In this document: positions 1 through 5,243 of the stretch, one piece after another
How positions within the stretch are numbered: the first letter of the stretch is position 1
Layout of the letters: every line of letters starts with the position of its first letter
NCBI GenBank assembly: GCA_003645555.1
Contig: QNFN01000117.1
Coordinates: 1-6,359 of the forward strand
Direction of reading: 5' to 3'
Length of the DNA: 6,359 nt
Source: Gammaproteobacteria bacterium
Lineage (GTDB): Bacteria; Pseudomonadota; Gammaproteobacteria; QNFN01
The notes under the pieces: generated by a model
What the model saw: only the letters and a program-made list of their open reading frames with translations
Told to the model about the DNA's origin: nothing
Database searches by the model: none
Translations under genes and position numbers: made by a program

Positions 1-123
1 AAGCCGCGTTGGCGGCGTTGCGCTCGCTGGCATTGGCTACGGCCAGTCCTGCGCTCACGCGCCTGGCCAACCCGGCTTGTGAACTGGCTGAGGGTTACAG
101 AACTTCCCGCATGGCCCACTAGC
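1..123. repeat. Partial copy of a palindromic MITE-like repeat, cut by the window edge
   Basis: The last 30 bases (94-123) match 2385-2414 at 27 of 30 positions, including the blocks GAACTTC, CGCATGGC and CACTAGC. A small stem-loop, TGGC-TACG-GCCA, is centred at about 39.5, so centre to end is about 83 bp. The complete copy at 2248-2414 has the same centre-to-end distance, and both continue with TCCTGC right after the central stem. If the element is symmetrical, its left end lies about 45 bp outside the window. Between centre and end this copy is GC-richer and clearly diverged from the other one. The repeat end overlaps the yihY stop codon (119-121). No transposase is visible. That this is one dispersed family is my inference from two copies. 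Confidence 0.6.
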
Positions 124-1486
124 CGACACGTCGTGCCTGTGGCGACTCGGACTGGGTGGCAATTCCCGCTTCACTCGCACAAAGATCCGCAAGCGTGAGA
201 CCGGCGAGTCTTTCGTTGGCCGCCGCGTTGCGTTCACCGAGCAGGGCATCAACCGCTTCGAGCCCCGCATCAGGTGCATTACGCGGCCGCAGCACTTCCC
301 CTGTCTCACGCACCAGGTCGAGTACATCGATGATCTTGATCCGCGCCAGGTCGCGTGCCGGCTGGAACCCTGGTGGCTCGGCGACGGTCTGGGTAACGAA
401 TCCACCCTGTTCGAGCGGTTCGAGCAAGGTCCACAACATCGGTTCGGGCAATCCCAGCCGGTTGGCGAGCCAGGCAGATGAGCATGGCGGCTGTCCGCGA
501 TGGAAACGCCGTGCTAGCAAGTGCAGCACACCCAGCGCATAGCGCTCGCGTTGGCGGATGCTCAGATCGGGATTCGAGGGCCCCTGGACGAGGTACTCGG
601 GATGCTGGTGGTAAAAGGCGAAACTGGCACCGATCAACAGGATCAACCAGCTGAGGAAAAGCCAGATCATGAACAGGATCATGGAAGCGAAGGCTGAGTA
701 GATCGCCGTGTAGCTGCCCGACCCGGCGACGAACGAGGTAAAGGCCCAGCCGGCGCTCTCCCACAGGACACCGGCGACCACAGCACCGACCAGGGCCGAA
801 CGCAGGCGGACCCGGGTGTTGGGCACCAGCAGGTAGATGAAACTGAAGGCGGCGATCACCATCAGGTAGGGCAGGAGTCGCGCCCCGTAATCCAGCACGG
901 GGCCTAACAGCACCGCCACCTCTTCGGCCTCGCGACTGCTGGTAACGGTTGCCGTGATGCCGAGTGCCGAGACCAGCAGCAGTGGGCCGACCATGATCAC
1001 CGACAGGTAGTTGCTGAAACGCTGGCCAAGCGACCGGCTGGTCGCCACCCGCCAGATGGCGTTGAACGCGGCTTCGATTTTCTGGATCAGGGAGATGACG
1101 GTAAAGACCAGGAACGCGAGCCCGACCGTGCCAAGCACGTCGGCACGAATGTTCTCGACGAAACCGATGATCCGCCCGGTGATCTCAACCCCCTGCTCTC
1201 CCAGGGGTTCGAGCATGTTCAGCAGCAGCGGCTCGACCCGGTAGTGGACGCCGAGCCCCTTGAGTACCGAGAAGCTGACCGCAATCAGCGGCACCAGGGA
1301 CAACAACGTGGTGTAAACCAGGCTCATCGCCCGCAACGTCGGCTGCCCACCGGAAAGATCGCGGATTACGGCATGGAGGATACGGAGGTAACGCAGCGGG
1401 AGGGCACGCCAGTGCGTCAGGGATTCGAGGTCGGGTTCCCAGATCCGACGGTGGGTCGCCGCGGCAAGGTCGGCGATGAATTTCAA
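119..1486 (-). CDS. yihY: YihY/BrkB-family inner-membrane protein with long cytoplasmic C-terminal extension
   Basis: This 455-residue protein belongs to the YihY/virulence factor BrkB family, once misnamed ribonuclease BN; its molecular role is unsettled. About six hydrophobic segments are visible, near residues 55-78, 115-135, 158-182, 203-222, 228-252 and 262-292. Family-type stretches include YTTLLSLVPLIAV (58-70), IEAAFNAIWRV (137-147) and LLIGASFAFYHQ (283-294). E. coli YihY is about 290 residues and ends soon after the last membrane segment. Here a soluble tail of ~155 residues follows; residues 312-370 look like a winged-helix fold (my inference), then an Ala/Glu-rich low-complexity end. 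The start is TTG: an in-frame TGA lies seven codons upstream, no ATG or GTG fits, and AGGGTG sits 5 nt before it. The gene stands alone, 182 nt from its upstream neighbour. The TAG stop lies inside a repeat terminus, so the last residues may be altered by that insertion. Confidence 0.88.
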   Translation of the reverse strand: MKFIADLAAATHRRIWEPDLESLTHWRALPLRYLRILHAVIRDLSGGQPTLRAMSLVYTTLLSLVPLIAVSFSVLKGLGVHYRVEPLLLNMLEPLGEQGVEITGRIIGFVENIRADVLGTVGLAFLVFTVISLIQKIEAAFNAIWRVATSRSLGQRFSNYLSVIMVGPLLLVSALGITATVTSSREAEEVAVLLGPVLDYGARLLPYLMVIAAFSFIYLLVPNTRVRLRSALVGAVVAGVLWESAGWAFTSFVAGSGSYTAIYSAFASMILFMIWLFLSWLILLIGASFAFYHQHPEYLVQGPSNPDLSIRQRERYALGVLHLLARRFHRGQPPCSSAWLANRLGLPEPMLWTLLEPLEQGGFVTQTVAEPPGFQPARDLARIKIIDVLDLVRETGEVLRPRNAPDAGLEAVDALLGERNAAANERLAGLTLADLCASEAGIATQSESPQARRVG

Positions 1487-1491
1487 GCTGT

Positions 1492-1497
1492 CACCCT
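1492..1497 (-). promoter_or_regulatory. Ribosome binding site supporting the TTG start of yihY
   Basis: Minus-strand AGGGTG lies 5 nt before the TTG at 1486-1484. It is the only plausible Shine-Dalgarno between the upstream in-frame stop and the conserved start of the protein, so it supports the unusual TTG start. Confidence 0.55.
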
Positions 1498-1525
1498 GGA
1501 GCGATCAGTGCACTCGTTCTGCTGC

Positions 1526-1552
1526 GTCATAAATATTGGTGACATAAGTCAA
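1526..1552 (-). promoter_or_regulatory. Possible yihY promoter
   Basis: On the minus strand TTGACT (1552-1547) is followed after a short 15-nt spacer by TATGAC (1531-1526), resembling -35 and -10 hexamers at 5/6 and 4/6. The spacer is below the usual 16-18 nt, so this is weak. The -35 overlaps an inverted repeat TGAC-ATAA-GTCA (1540-1551) and touches the -35 of the proposed plus-strand promoter, so the two would be divergent and face to face. Confidence 0.25.
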
Positions 1553-1580
1553 TTACAGCAGGGGCCGTACTTCCTATGAT
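1552..1580 (+). promoter_or_regulatory. Sigma70-like promoter for the candidate small RNA
   Basis: ATTACA (1552-1557, 4/6 to TTGACA) and TATGAT (1575-1580, 5/6 to TATAAT) are separated by exactly 17 nt. Transcription would start near 1586-1588 and run towards the intrinsic terminator at 1628-1656. There is no gene on this strand, so the promoter would serve a short untranslated RNA. This is pattern recognition only. Confidence 0.45.
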
Positions 1581-1586
1581 CTGAAC

Positions 1587-1656
1587 CGTAGCTCAAGTGC
1601 GAGTTGCGAATACCTCCTCCAATATTGGCCCGGCCTCCCCCGCCGGGCTTTTTTTT
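1587..1656 (+). ncRNA. Candidate ~70-nt small RNA with anti-Shine-Dalgarno C-rich segments
   Basis: A plausible plus-strand promoter and a strong plus-strand terminator bracket about 70 nt in which no protein start with a ribosome site is visible. The RNA would hold a short 5' stem (CTC-aagtgc-GAG, 1594-1605), then CCUCCUCC (1613-1620) flanked by AAUA and UAUU that could pair and display it as a loop, then the terminator hairpin with a CUCCCCC loop. CCUCCUCC is complementary to GGAGGAGG, a Shine-Dalgarno-like sequence. C-rich exposed loops are a known seed type in trans-acting bacterial sRNAs that block ribosome binding. The RNA is convergent with the secreted-protein gene (stop 13 nt beyond the U-tract) and divergent from yihY. 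I do not recognise it as a named family. It could instead be the end of a longer plus-strand transcript. Confidence 0.45.
1628..1656 (+). terminator. Intrinsic (rho-independent) terminator, plus strand
   Basis: A perfect 7-bp all-GC stem, GCCCGGC (1628-1634) with GCCGGGC (1642-1648), closes a 7-nt loop CTCCCCC and is followed directly by eight Ts (1649-1656). On the minus strand the hairpin is preceded by A8 but followed by CAATATTGG, not a U-tract. It therefore does not look like a terminator for the minus-strand gene ending at 1669. It must serve a plus-strand transcript. Confidence 0.85.
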
Positions 1657-1668
1657 GTCCGTCCCGCG

Positions 1669-2166
1669 CTACTTGAACGCCTCGTTCATGAAGTTGTCGC
1701 ACTTGCGGTAAGGATTGGTGAGGATCACGTTCGAGACTTTGAGTTCGTATTTCGCATTGGGTCCAAGCAACCCGGTGATCAGCCGGATCGGCGCTCCGGC
1801 CCCGATCCGCGTGTGCGGCAGGCCGGTGACATCGTAGTTCCAGATCTCCCAGCCCTTGCCGAGACCCGAATCACGTCTGAAGAAGTTCAGGTAGATCCAG
1901 GACGGGCCGAGTTCGTTGGGAGTCGCGCCGGTGCAGCCGATACTGCCATCGTCGTACACCTTGAAGTCGGTCGGAGCGGCGCTGTTGCTCTCCTCGTGGT
2001 AGACAGTGCAGCTAAAACTGAAGCCGTTCTTACTGGCGAGGGCATGCGCCTCCGCCGCGGAGAAACTGCACTTTTCCGCCCTGGCGGCACCAGAGGCGAC
2101 GAGCAACGTGGCGGCGAGAGCCAGGCCGATACGGCCGAGCGGTGTGAGGCGGCGAGACTTCTCCAT
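1669..2166 (-). CDS. Secreted four-cysteine protein of unknown function
   Basis: I do not recognise a family for this 165-residue protein. Residues 1-30 form a clear Sec signal peptide: basic start (MEKSRR), hydrophobic core LALAATLLVA and an Ala-x-Ala type end ARA, with likely cleavage before EKCSF. The mature ~135 residues have four cysteines (C33, C53, C78, C156), enough for two disulfides in the periplasm, and no further membrane segment. No lipobox is seen. The C-terminal half is rich in Tyr, Trp and Asn and looks like a beta-rich globular domain (inference). The ATG is supported by AGGAG 7 nt upstream. It has its own upstream region, is 82 nt from a palindromic repeat, and is not tightly linked to any other gene, so context gives no role. 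It is probably a real gene: the signal peptide, ribosome site and stop are all coherent in one frame. Confidence 0.75.
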   Translation of the reverse strand: MEKSRRLTPLGRIGLALAATLLVASGAARAEKCSFSAAEAHALASKNGFSFSCTVYHEESNSAAPTDFKVYDDGSIGCTGATPNELGPSWIYLNFFRRDSGLGKGWEIWNYDVTGLPHTRIGAGAPIRLITGLLGPNAKYELKVSNVILTNPYRKCDNFMNEAFK

Positions 2167-2173
2167 CGTTTTT

Positions 2174-2178
2174 CTCCT
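2174..2178 (-). promoter_or_regulatory. Ribosome binding site of the secreted-protein gene
   Basis: Minus-strand AGGAG lies 7 nt before the ATG at 2166-2164. It fixes the start that yields a complete signal peptide. Confidence 0.7.
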
Positions 2179-2186
2179 GCATGCCC

Positions 2187-2199
2187 GGGCACCGTGCCC
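2187..2199. promoter_or_regulatory. Perfect 6-bp inverted repeat in the leader of the secreted-protein gene
   Basis: GGGCAC-C-GTGCCC is symmetrical around one base, 20-33 nt before the ATG. It could be an operator half-site pair or a small RNA hairpin just upstream of the ribosome site. Nothing in the sequence decides between these. Confidence 0.3.
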
Positions 2200-2226
2200 A
2201 CGGCCTCCCTTACGTAGTCCGCCCTA

Positions 2227-2235
2227 AAGATAGCA
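2227..2235 (-). promoter_or_regulatory. Possible extended -10 promoter of the secreted-protein gene
   Basis: Minus-strand TGC-TATCTT (2235-2227) resembles an extended -10 element (TGnTATAAT), about 60 nt before the ATG. No good -35 is seen 17 nt upstream, where the sequence approaches the end of the repeat at 2248. Confidence 0.3.
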
Positions 2236-2247
2236 CCTGCACCGCGT

Positions 2248-2414
2248 GCTAGTGGGCCCATGCGCAAAGTTCAGTTACTGTTCGCTTCGCCAAAAAGCGT
2301 AGCTCTGCGTTGGCAAAGCTTGGAATAGGCCCACTATTCCTGCATTTTTCCGCCTTGATCTACACATTTTGGCTGTGCTCCTTAGTTACCGAACTTCACG
2401 CATGGCACACTAGC
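2248..2414. mobile_element. Near-palindromic 167-bp MITE-like repeat, complete copy
   Basis: The two ends are inverted repeats of about 30 bp: the right end (2385-2414) and the reverse complement of the left end (2248-2278) agree at about 25 of 30 positions with one inserted base. Both begin GCTAGTG outermost and share the internal blocks CCATGCG and AAGTTC. Partial complementarity continues inwards (GCCAAAA and TGTAG-type blocks on both arms) to a central perfect stem GGAATAG-gccca-CTATTCC (2322-2340). The whole element can therefore fold back on itself. CTAG occurs at both outer edges; it could be a 4-bp target duplication or part of the repeat. There is no room for a transposase. A related partial copy lies at 1-123. 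This may be a non-autonomous transposable element or a REP-like foldback repeat; the mechanism is not visible. Confidence 0.7.
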
Positions 2415-2452
2415 GGTATCGGCGTGCAAAAGGCCCTTTACCCACCTATGGC

Positions 2453-2472
2453 ACCAGCCGGCCACGGCTGGT
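2453..2472. other. Perfect 7-bp stem-loop between two repeats
   Basis: ACCAGCC (2453-2459) and GGCTGGT (2466-2472) enclose a 6-nt loop GGCCAC. No U-tract follows on either strand, so it is not a standard intrinsic terminator. It may still end or stabilise the message arriving from the truD cluster. The rest of 2415-2504 shows nothing I can name. Confidence 0.4.
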
Positions 2473-2504
2473 CCAGGCACGCCTCGACTTGCGCTTCACT
2501 CAAG

Positions 2505-2664
2505 GGAACCTCTGATTAATTCTGAGCGAAGTAGATGGTGATGCAGAATATTCAGATTTGAGGCGCCAAGTGCACGTAATAGCTGGGCTATTGCGCAGCT
2601 TGGCAACGAAAAAGCTGGACATTCTGGGCGCCAAATACGAGTTCATGAATTGATCAGAGGCTCC
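2505..2664. mobile_element. 160-bp MITE-like element with terminal inverted repeats and CAAG duplication
   Basis: The left end GGAACCTCTGATTAATTC (2505-2522) and the reverse complement of the right end (2647-2664), GGAGCCTCTGATCAATTC, match at 16 of 18. The element is flanked by the direct repeat CAAG at 2501-2504 and 2665-2668, as expected for a 4-bp target duplication. Inside is an imperfect stem: GCCAAG (2565-2570) with CTTGGC (2599-2604), and AATAGC (2578-2583) with GCTATT (2587-2592). A direct repeat GGCGCCAA occurs at 2562 and 2627. The element is AT-richer than the flanking genes and has no transposase. End pattern and duplication length would fit an IS5-like parent, but that is a guess. 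It lies 16 bp beyond the stop of the DUF3301-type gene. Confidence 0.75.
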
Positions 2665-2680
2665 CAAGCAATAGCTACGG

Positions 2681-2992
2681 CTATTCCTTTCCCTCCAGCC
2701 CGACACCTTCGAGCCGGGCGCCGGTGAAGTGGACAAAACCAGACTGACGCGAGACGCCGTCACGCGAGTAGTCGAACTGGTAGATCCGGCACAGGACCAG
2801 TCGTCCCATGGCATCGCGGCACGGGCGCATCCGCTGCAGCGCCACCGTCTGCGCGAGAACCTGTACGCCATCGGCCTGACAGGTTGTGCGTGCCGCCAGC
2901 GTGGCCCGTTCACGTACCTGCAGGTTCGCATGCCAAAACCAGGCGATCGCCGCCAGGGCGAGCAGCCAGAACAGAGTGGGGTCGACGTACAC
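2681..2992 (-). CDS. DUF3301-type small single-pass membrane protein
   Basis: This 103-residue protein has one N-terminal membrane segment (about residues 6-22, FWLLALAAIAWFW) and a basic juxtamembrane stretch RERATLAAR. A soluble domain follows with CQADGVQVLAQTVALQRMRPCRD, a Tyr/Phe strand RIYQFDYSRDG and a closing FVHFTGARLEG. This layout, with a cysteine after the membrane helix, a 'VQ.L..TVAL' core and 'Y.F.YS.DG', is what I know of DUF3301 proteins in gammaproteobacteria; their function is unknown. The start is GTG, only 4 nt after the truD stop, so it is almost certainly translated with truD. It is the last gene of the cluster. Its TAG stop falls inside a short hairpin AATAGC-TACG-GCTATT (2670-2685), and a MITE-like element begins just beyond. 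The family name rests on memory of the pattern. Confidence 0.7.
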   Translation of the reverse strand: MYVDPTLFWLLALAAIAWFWHANLQVRERATLAARTTCQADGVQVLAQTVALQRMRPCRDAMGRLVLCRIYQFDYSRDGVSRQSGFVHFTGARLEGVGLEGKE

Positions 2993-2996
2993 CGGG

Positions 2997-4064
2997 TCAG
3001 TCTCGACCCGGCCCGCTCACGACGACCACTTCGCGCAGCAGGGACGTGGCGTAGCTACCGGCCGGCAGTTCGAACTCGAGTTCCAGTACACCGTCTTCCA
3101 GTGACCAGGCAAGGTCGGCTGCACGGACACGCAGAGCTCGCCGACCCGCCTCGAGACCAAGCCGCTCGAGCCCTTCGCGCCAATTCACGAACGGTTCCAG
3201 GAGTCCGTGTTCGAAGACCGCCGCGGCCCGCTCGATCGCCGCGTCGCCACGACCCCAGAGAGGACCACTTGGGTGGATCTCGAGCGTCTCCGGGCGGTCC
3301 GGAAGCTCCGGGTCGGCGATATCGCAGATGAAAAAACTGCGGCGACCGTCGAGCACCAGGGGTTCACCGTCCAGTGCCCGCTCCCAGCTGCCGTCATCGA
3401 TGCGGGCCGCGGCAACGGCGTTGAACAGCAGCGACCGGGCGGCCGACAGGTAGATGCTGCGCTGTTCGCGCTTGACCCGGCGCAGGGTGCCGTCGAGCAG
3501 CCGGTGTGCCGCATCGAGGTTGCGCCCCTGGTGGCCAAAACGCTGGGGGCCGAACAGGTTGGGGAACCCGCGCCGGGCGATTTCGCCGAGGCTTTGCACG
3601 GCCTGTTCGGTGGCGCCCGCGAGCTCGCGCACGCGTAACCGGAAGCGGTTGCCGGTGAGCGCCCCGCGACGCAGCTTGCGATGGTGACGCACCGCCTCGA
3701 GCACCTGCACACCCTCTGCGCCGAGCGCCGACCAGTCGGGCTCGGGACGCCCTGCGAGGCCGACACTGAACCACTGGCGGGTCACGGCGAAGCGGTCCTT
3801 GAGTCCAGCGTAGCCGACATCACGCCGCGCCACCCCGGCCAGAGTGGCAAGACGACCGGCGACCCAGGTGGTATTGGCATCGCGTTTCTCCACCCACAGC
3901 ATGACATGCTCGCCGGCACCGCTCGGCACGAAGCCAAGCTGCTCGTCAACGACAAAGTCTTCCGGGGCTGCACGTACGACACCCTCGACCGGTGGTCCAC
4001 CGAAGGCGTGGCCATGCGGCTGGCCATCGGGCGTGAGACCCGGCCAGGAAGCAGGAGAATTCAC
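2997..4064 (-). CDS. truD: tRNA pseudouridine(13) synthase TruD
   Basis: TruD converts uridine 13 to pseudouridine in the D-arm of tRNA(Glu) and acts in the cytoplasm. From the start chosen here it has 355 residues; E. coli TruD has 349. Visible family marks are PEDFVVDEQLGF near residue 34, GYAGLKDRFAVTRQW (84-98) with the catalytic aspartate at D90, the basic RHHRKLRRGALTGNRFRL region (126-143), FPNLFGPQRFG (167-177), LSAARSLLFN (206-215) and the C-terminal PAGSYATSLLREV. An ATG exists at 4115, but the 17 residues before V18 come from inside ispF in another frame and have no family likeness. The GTG at 4064, 7 nt after the ispF stop, matches the family N-terminus. No strong Shine-Dalgarno precedes it, so translational coupling to ispF is likely. 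No key residue is missing. Confidence 0.95.
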   Translation of the reverse strand: MNSPASWPGLTPDGQPHGHAFGGPPVEGVVRAAPEDFVVDEQLGFVPSGAGEHVMLWVEKRDANTTWVAGRLATLAGVARRDVGYAGLKDRFAVTRQWFSVGLAGRPEPDWSALGAEGVQVLEAVRHHRKLRRGALTGNRFRLRVRELAGATEQAVQSLGEIARRGFPNLFGPQRFGHQGRNLDAAHRLLDGTLRRVKREQRSIYLSAARSLLFNAVAAARIDDGSWERALDGEPLVLDGRRSFFICDIADPELPDRPETLEIHPSGPLWGRGDAAIERAAAVFEHGLLEPFVNWREGLERLGLEAGRRALRVRAADLAWSLEDGVLELEFELPAGSYATSLLREVVVVSGPGRD

Positions 4065-4071
4065 CGCGCGG

Positions 4072-4542
4072 CTACTCGTCGAGCAAGACAACGGCAAAGG
4101 CGGCGATCCCCTCACCGCGCCCGGTGAAACCCATGCCTTCGGTAGTGGTCGCCTTCAGGTTCAGGCGTGGTGGCGCCAGGTCGAGGTCGGCCGCCAGCCG
4201 CTGGCGCATGGCCTCGATGTGCGGTGCGAGGCGCGGGGCCTGGGCCACCACGGTCAGGTCGACCGAAGCGATGGCGAAGCGGTGTTCGTCAAGCTGCACC
4301 TTGACCCTGCGCAGCAGCACCCGGCTGTCGATGCCGGCATAGGCCGGATCGTCGTCTGGAAAGTGACGCCCAATGTCACCGAGGCCGGCGGCACCAAGCA
4401 GCGCATCGCACAAGGCGTGGATCACTACATCACCGTCGGAGTGTGCCTCGAGGCCTTCAGTATGCGGAATCCTGACGCCGCCCAGCACCAGCGGTCGACC
4501 GGGTGTGAAGCGGTGTGCGTCTAGACCGTGACCGATACGCAT
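4072..4542 (-). CDS. ispF: 2-C-methyl-D-erythritol 2,4-cyclodiphosphate synthase IspF
   Basis: IspF cyclises CDP-ME 2-phosphate to ME-2,4-cyclodiphosphate with release of CMP, the fifth step of the MEP pathway to IPP and DMAPP. It is usually a cytoplasmic trimer. The protein has 156 residues (E. coli 159) and opens [12 protein letters not shown]. The zinc ligands D8, H10 and H42 are in place, as are [17 protein letters not shown] (34-50), [11 protein letters not shown] (56-66) and the C-terminal signature [19 protein letters not shown] (130-148). The frame is open about 210 nt further upstream, but the start at 4542 is fixed by AAGGAGG 4 nt before it and by the family N-terminus. The gene begins inside ispD (22-nt overlap), so the two are separate proteins, not the IspDF fusion known from some bacteria. 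Confidence 0.97.
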   Translation of the reverse strand: MRIGHGLDAHRFTPGRPLVLGGVRIPHTEGLEAHSDGDVVIHALCDALLGAAGLGDIGRHFPDDDPAYAGIDSRVLLRRVKVQLDEHRFAIASVDLTVVAQAPRLAPHIEAMRQRLAADLDLAPPRLNLKATTTEGMGFTGRGEGIAAFAVVLLDE

Positions 4543-5243
4543 CGTGCCTCCTTCTCTGCCCTGGCCAGGTACCATGCCGCCAGCGCCAGATCCTCGGGGC
4601 GGGTGATTTTCAGATTGTCGGCATGACCCTCGACCAGACGCACAGCGTGACCAACCCGCTCGACCGCCATCGCCTCGTCGGTGACCTCCCCCGCGTCGGC
4701 CAGGGCCGTGCGCAGCACATCGAAGCGGAACATCTGTGGTGTCTGGGCATGCCACAGGTCGGTACGCGGCACTGTGGCGGTGATGATGCCAGCCGCAGCG
4801 CGTTTCAGCGTATCCCCTGTCGGCACCGCCAGGATACCGCCCACCGGATCGTCAGCCAGGGTCGTGAGCAGGCGGTCGAGATCGTCCCGACGCAGGCAAG
4901 GTCGGGCCGCGTCGTGCACCAGCACCCAGTCATGATCGGCGGCACGCCTCGTGAGCGCGGCCATACCACAGCGGACCGAGTCGGCCCGCTCGGCCCCACC
5001 GTCAACCGTCTCCACAGCAGCCCGTAGCGACGGATCGATCGCAGACCAGTAAGGATCACCGGGCGCCAGCACGACGACCATCCCGGTGATAGCCGAATGG
5101 CCGACAAAACGACGCAAGGTATGGGCGAGGACCGTTTCGCCCCCCAGCGTGAGGTACTGCTTGGGCACCTCGGCACCCATCCGCGAACCGGAACCGGCCG
5201 CGGGAATGACCACCCAATGGCGAACTGGCGCGGAACCGCTCAT
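4521..5243 (-). CDS. ispD: 2-C-methyl-D-erythritol 4-phosphate cytidylyltransferase IspD
   Basis: IspD joins MEP and CTP to form CDP-ME and pyrophosphate, the third step of the MEP pathway. The 240-residue protein shows the nucleotidyltransferase glycine-rich loop [17 protein letters not shown] (14-30) with R21 and K28, [10 protein letters not shown] (107-116), [15 protein letters not shown] (158-172), VTDEA (187-191) and [10 protein letters not shown] (210-219). These cover the CTP-, metal- and MEP-binding positions of the family, and length is normal. Its ATG overlaps the ftsB stop by 4 nt (ATGA), with GAAGG a few bases upstream, and its 3' end overlaps ispF by 22 nt. Production of FtsB, IspD and IspF is therefore probably coupled at translation. 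IspE, which acts between IspD and IspF, is not in this window, as is usual. Confidence 0.97.
   Translation of the reverse strand: MSGSAPVRHWVVIPAAGSGSRMGAEVPKQYLTLGGETVLAHTLRRFVGHSAITGMVVVLAPGDPYWSAIDPSLRAAVETVDGGAERADSVRCGMAALTRRAADHDWVLVHDAARPCLRRDDLDRLLTTLADDPVGGILAVPTGDTLKRAAAGIITATVPRTDLWHAQTPQMFRFDVLRTALADAGEVTDEAMAVERVGHAVRLVEGHADNLKITRPEDLALAAWYLARAEKEARCVSVTV
4547..4553 (-). promoter_or_regulatory. Strong ribosome binding site of ispF inside ispD
   Basis: Minus-strand AAGGAGG sits 4 nt before the ispF ATG and within the 3' end of ispD. It decides the ispF start against the longer open frame, and it suggests that ispF translation does not depend only on coupling. It is the best Shine-Dalgarno noticed in this cluster. 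Confidence 0.85.

Noticed and set aside
1..58. Minus-strand gene starting GTG at 58 and leaving the window (SAGLAVANASERNAANAA...)
   Set aside because: It lies in the left-edge repeat, has no convincing ribosome site, and only 19 codons are visible.
1540..1553. FNR/CRP-like inverted repeat TGAC-ATAA-GTCA near the promoters
   Set aside because: Only four bases per arm match and the flanks do not fit TTGAT-N4-ATCAA or TGTGA-N6-TCACA. It is too weak to call an operator.
1597..2217. Plus-strand frame of 206 codons opposite the secreted-protein gene
   Set aside because: It crosses the intrinsic terminator and has no family likeness. The opposite strand has a signal peptide and ribosome site, so this is a shadow frame of GC-rich DNA.
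2248..2414. Integron attC site
   Set aside because: It is palindromic and of similar size, but the paired core sites (GTTRRRY and RYYYAAC) are not found at the ends and there is no cassette array.
2310..2519. Plus-strand frame of 69 codons with a hydrophobic stretch
   Set aside because: It runs through the palindromic repeat and the next 100 bases into the second element. It has no ribosome site, and its sequence is explained by the repeat.
2670..2685. Terminator for the truD cluster at the end of the DUF3301-type gene
   Set aside because: The 6-bp AT-rich stem is followed on the minus strand by GCTTGGG, without a U-tract, and includes the stop codon.
4065..4115. Upstream ATG start for truD, adding 17 residues
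   Set aside because: Those codons lie in the 3' end of ispF in another frame and show no TruD likeness. The GTG at 4064 gives the family length.
3844..4524. Plus-strand frame of 226 codons opposite truD and ispF
   Set aside because: It is antisense to two strongly conserved genes and shows no recognisable motif.
4543..4755. Long N-terminal extension of ispF inside ispD
   Set aside because: The strong Shine-Dalgarno at 4547-4553 and the family start MRIGHG place the start at 4542. The extension is ispD sequence out of frame.
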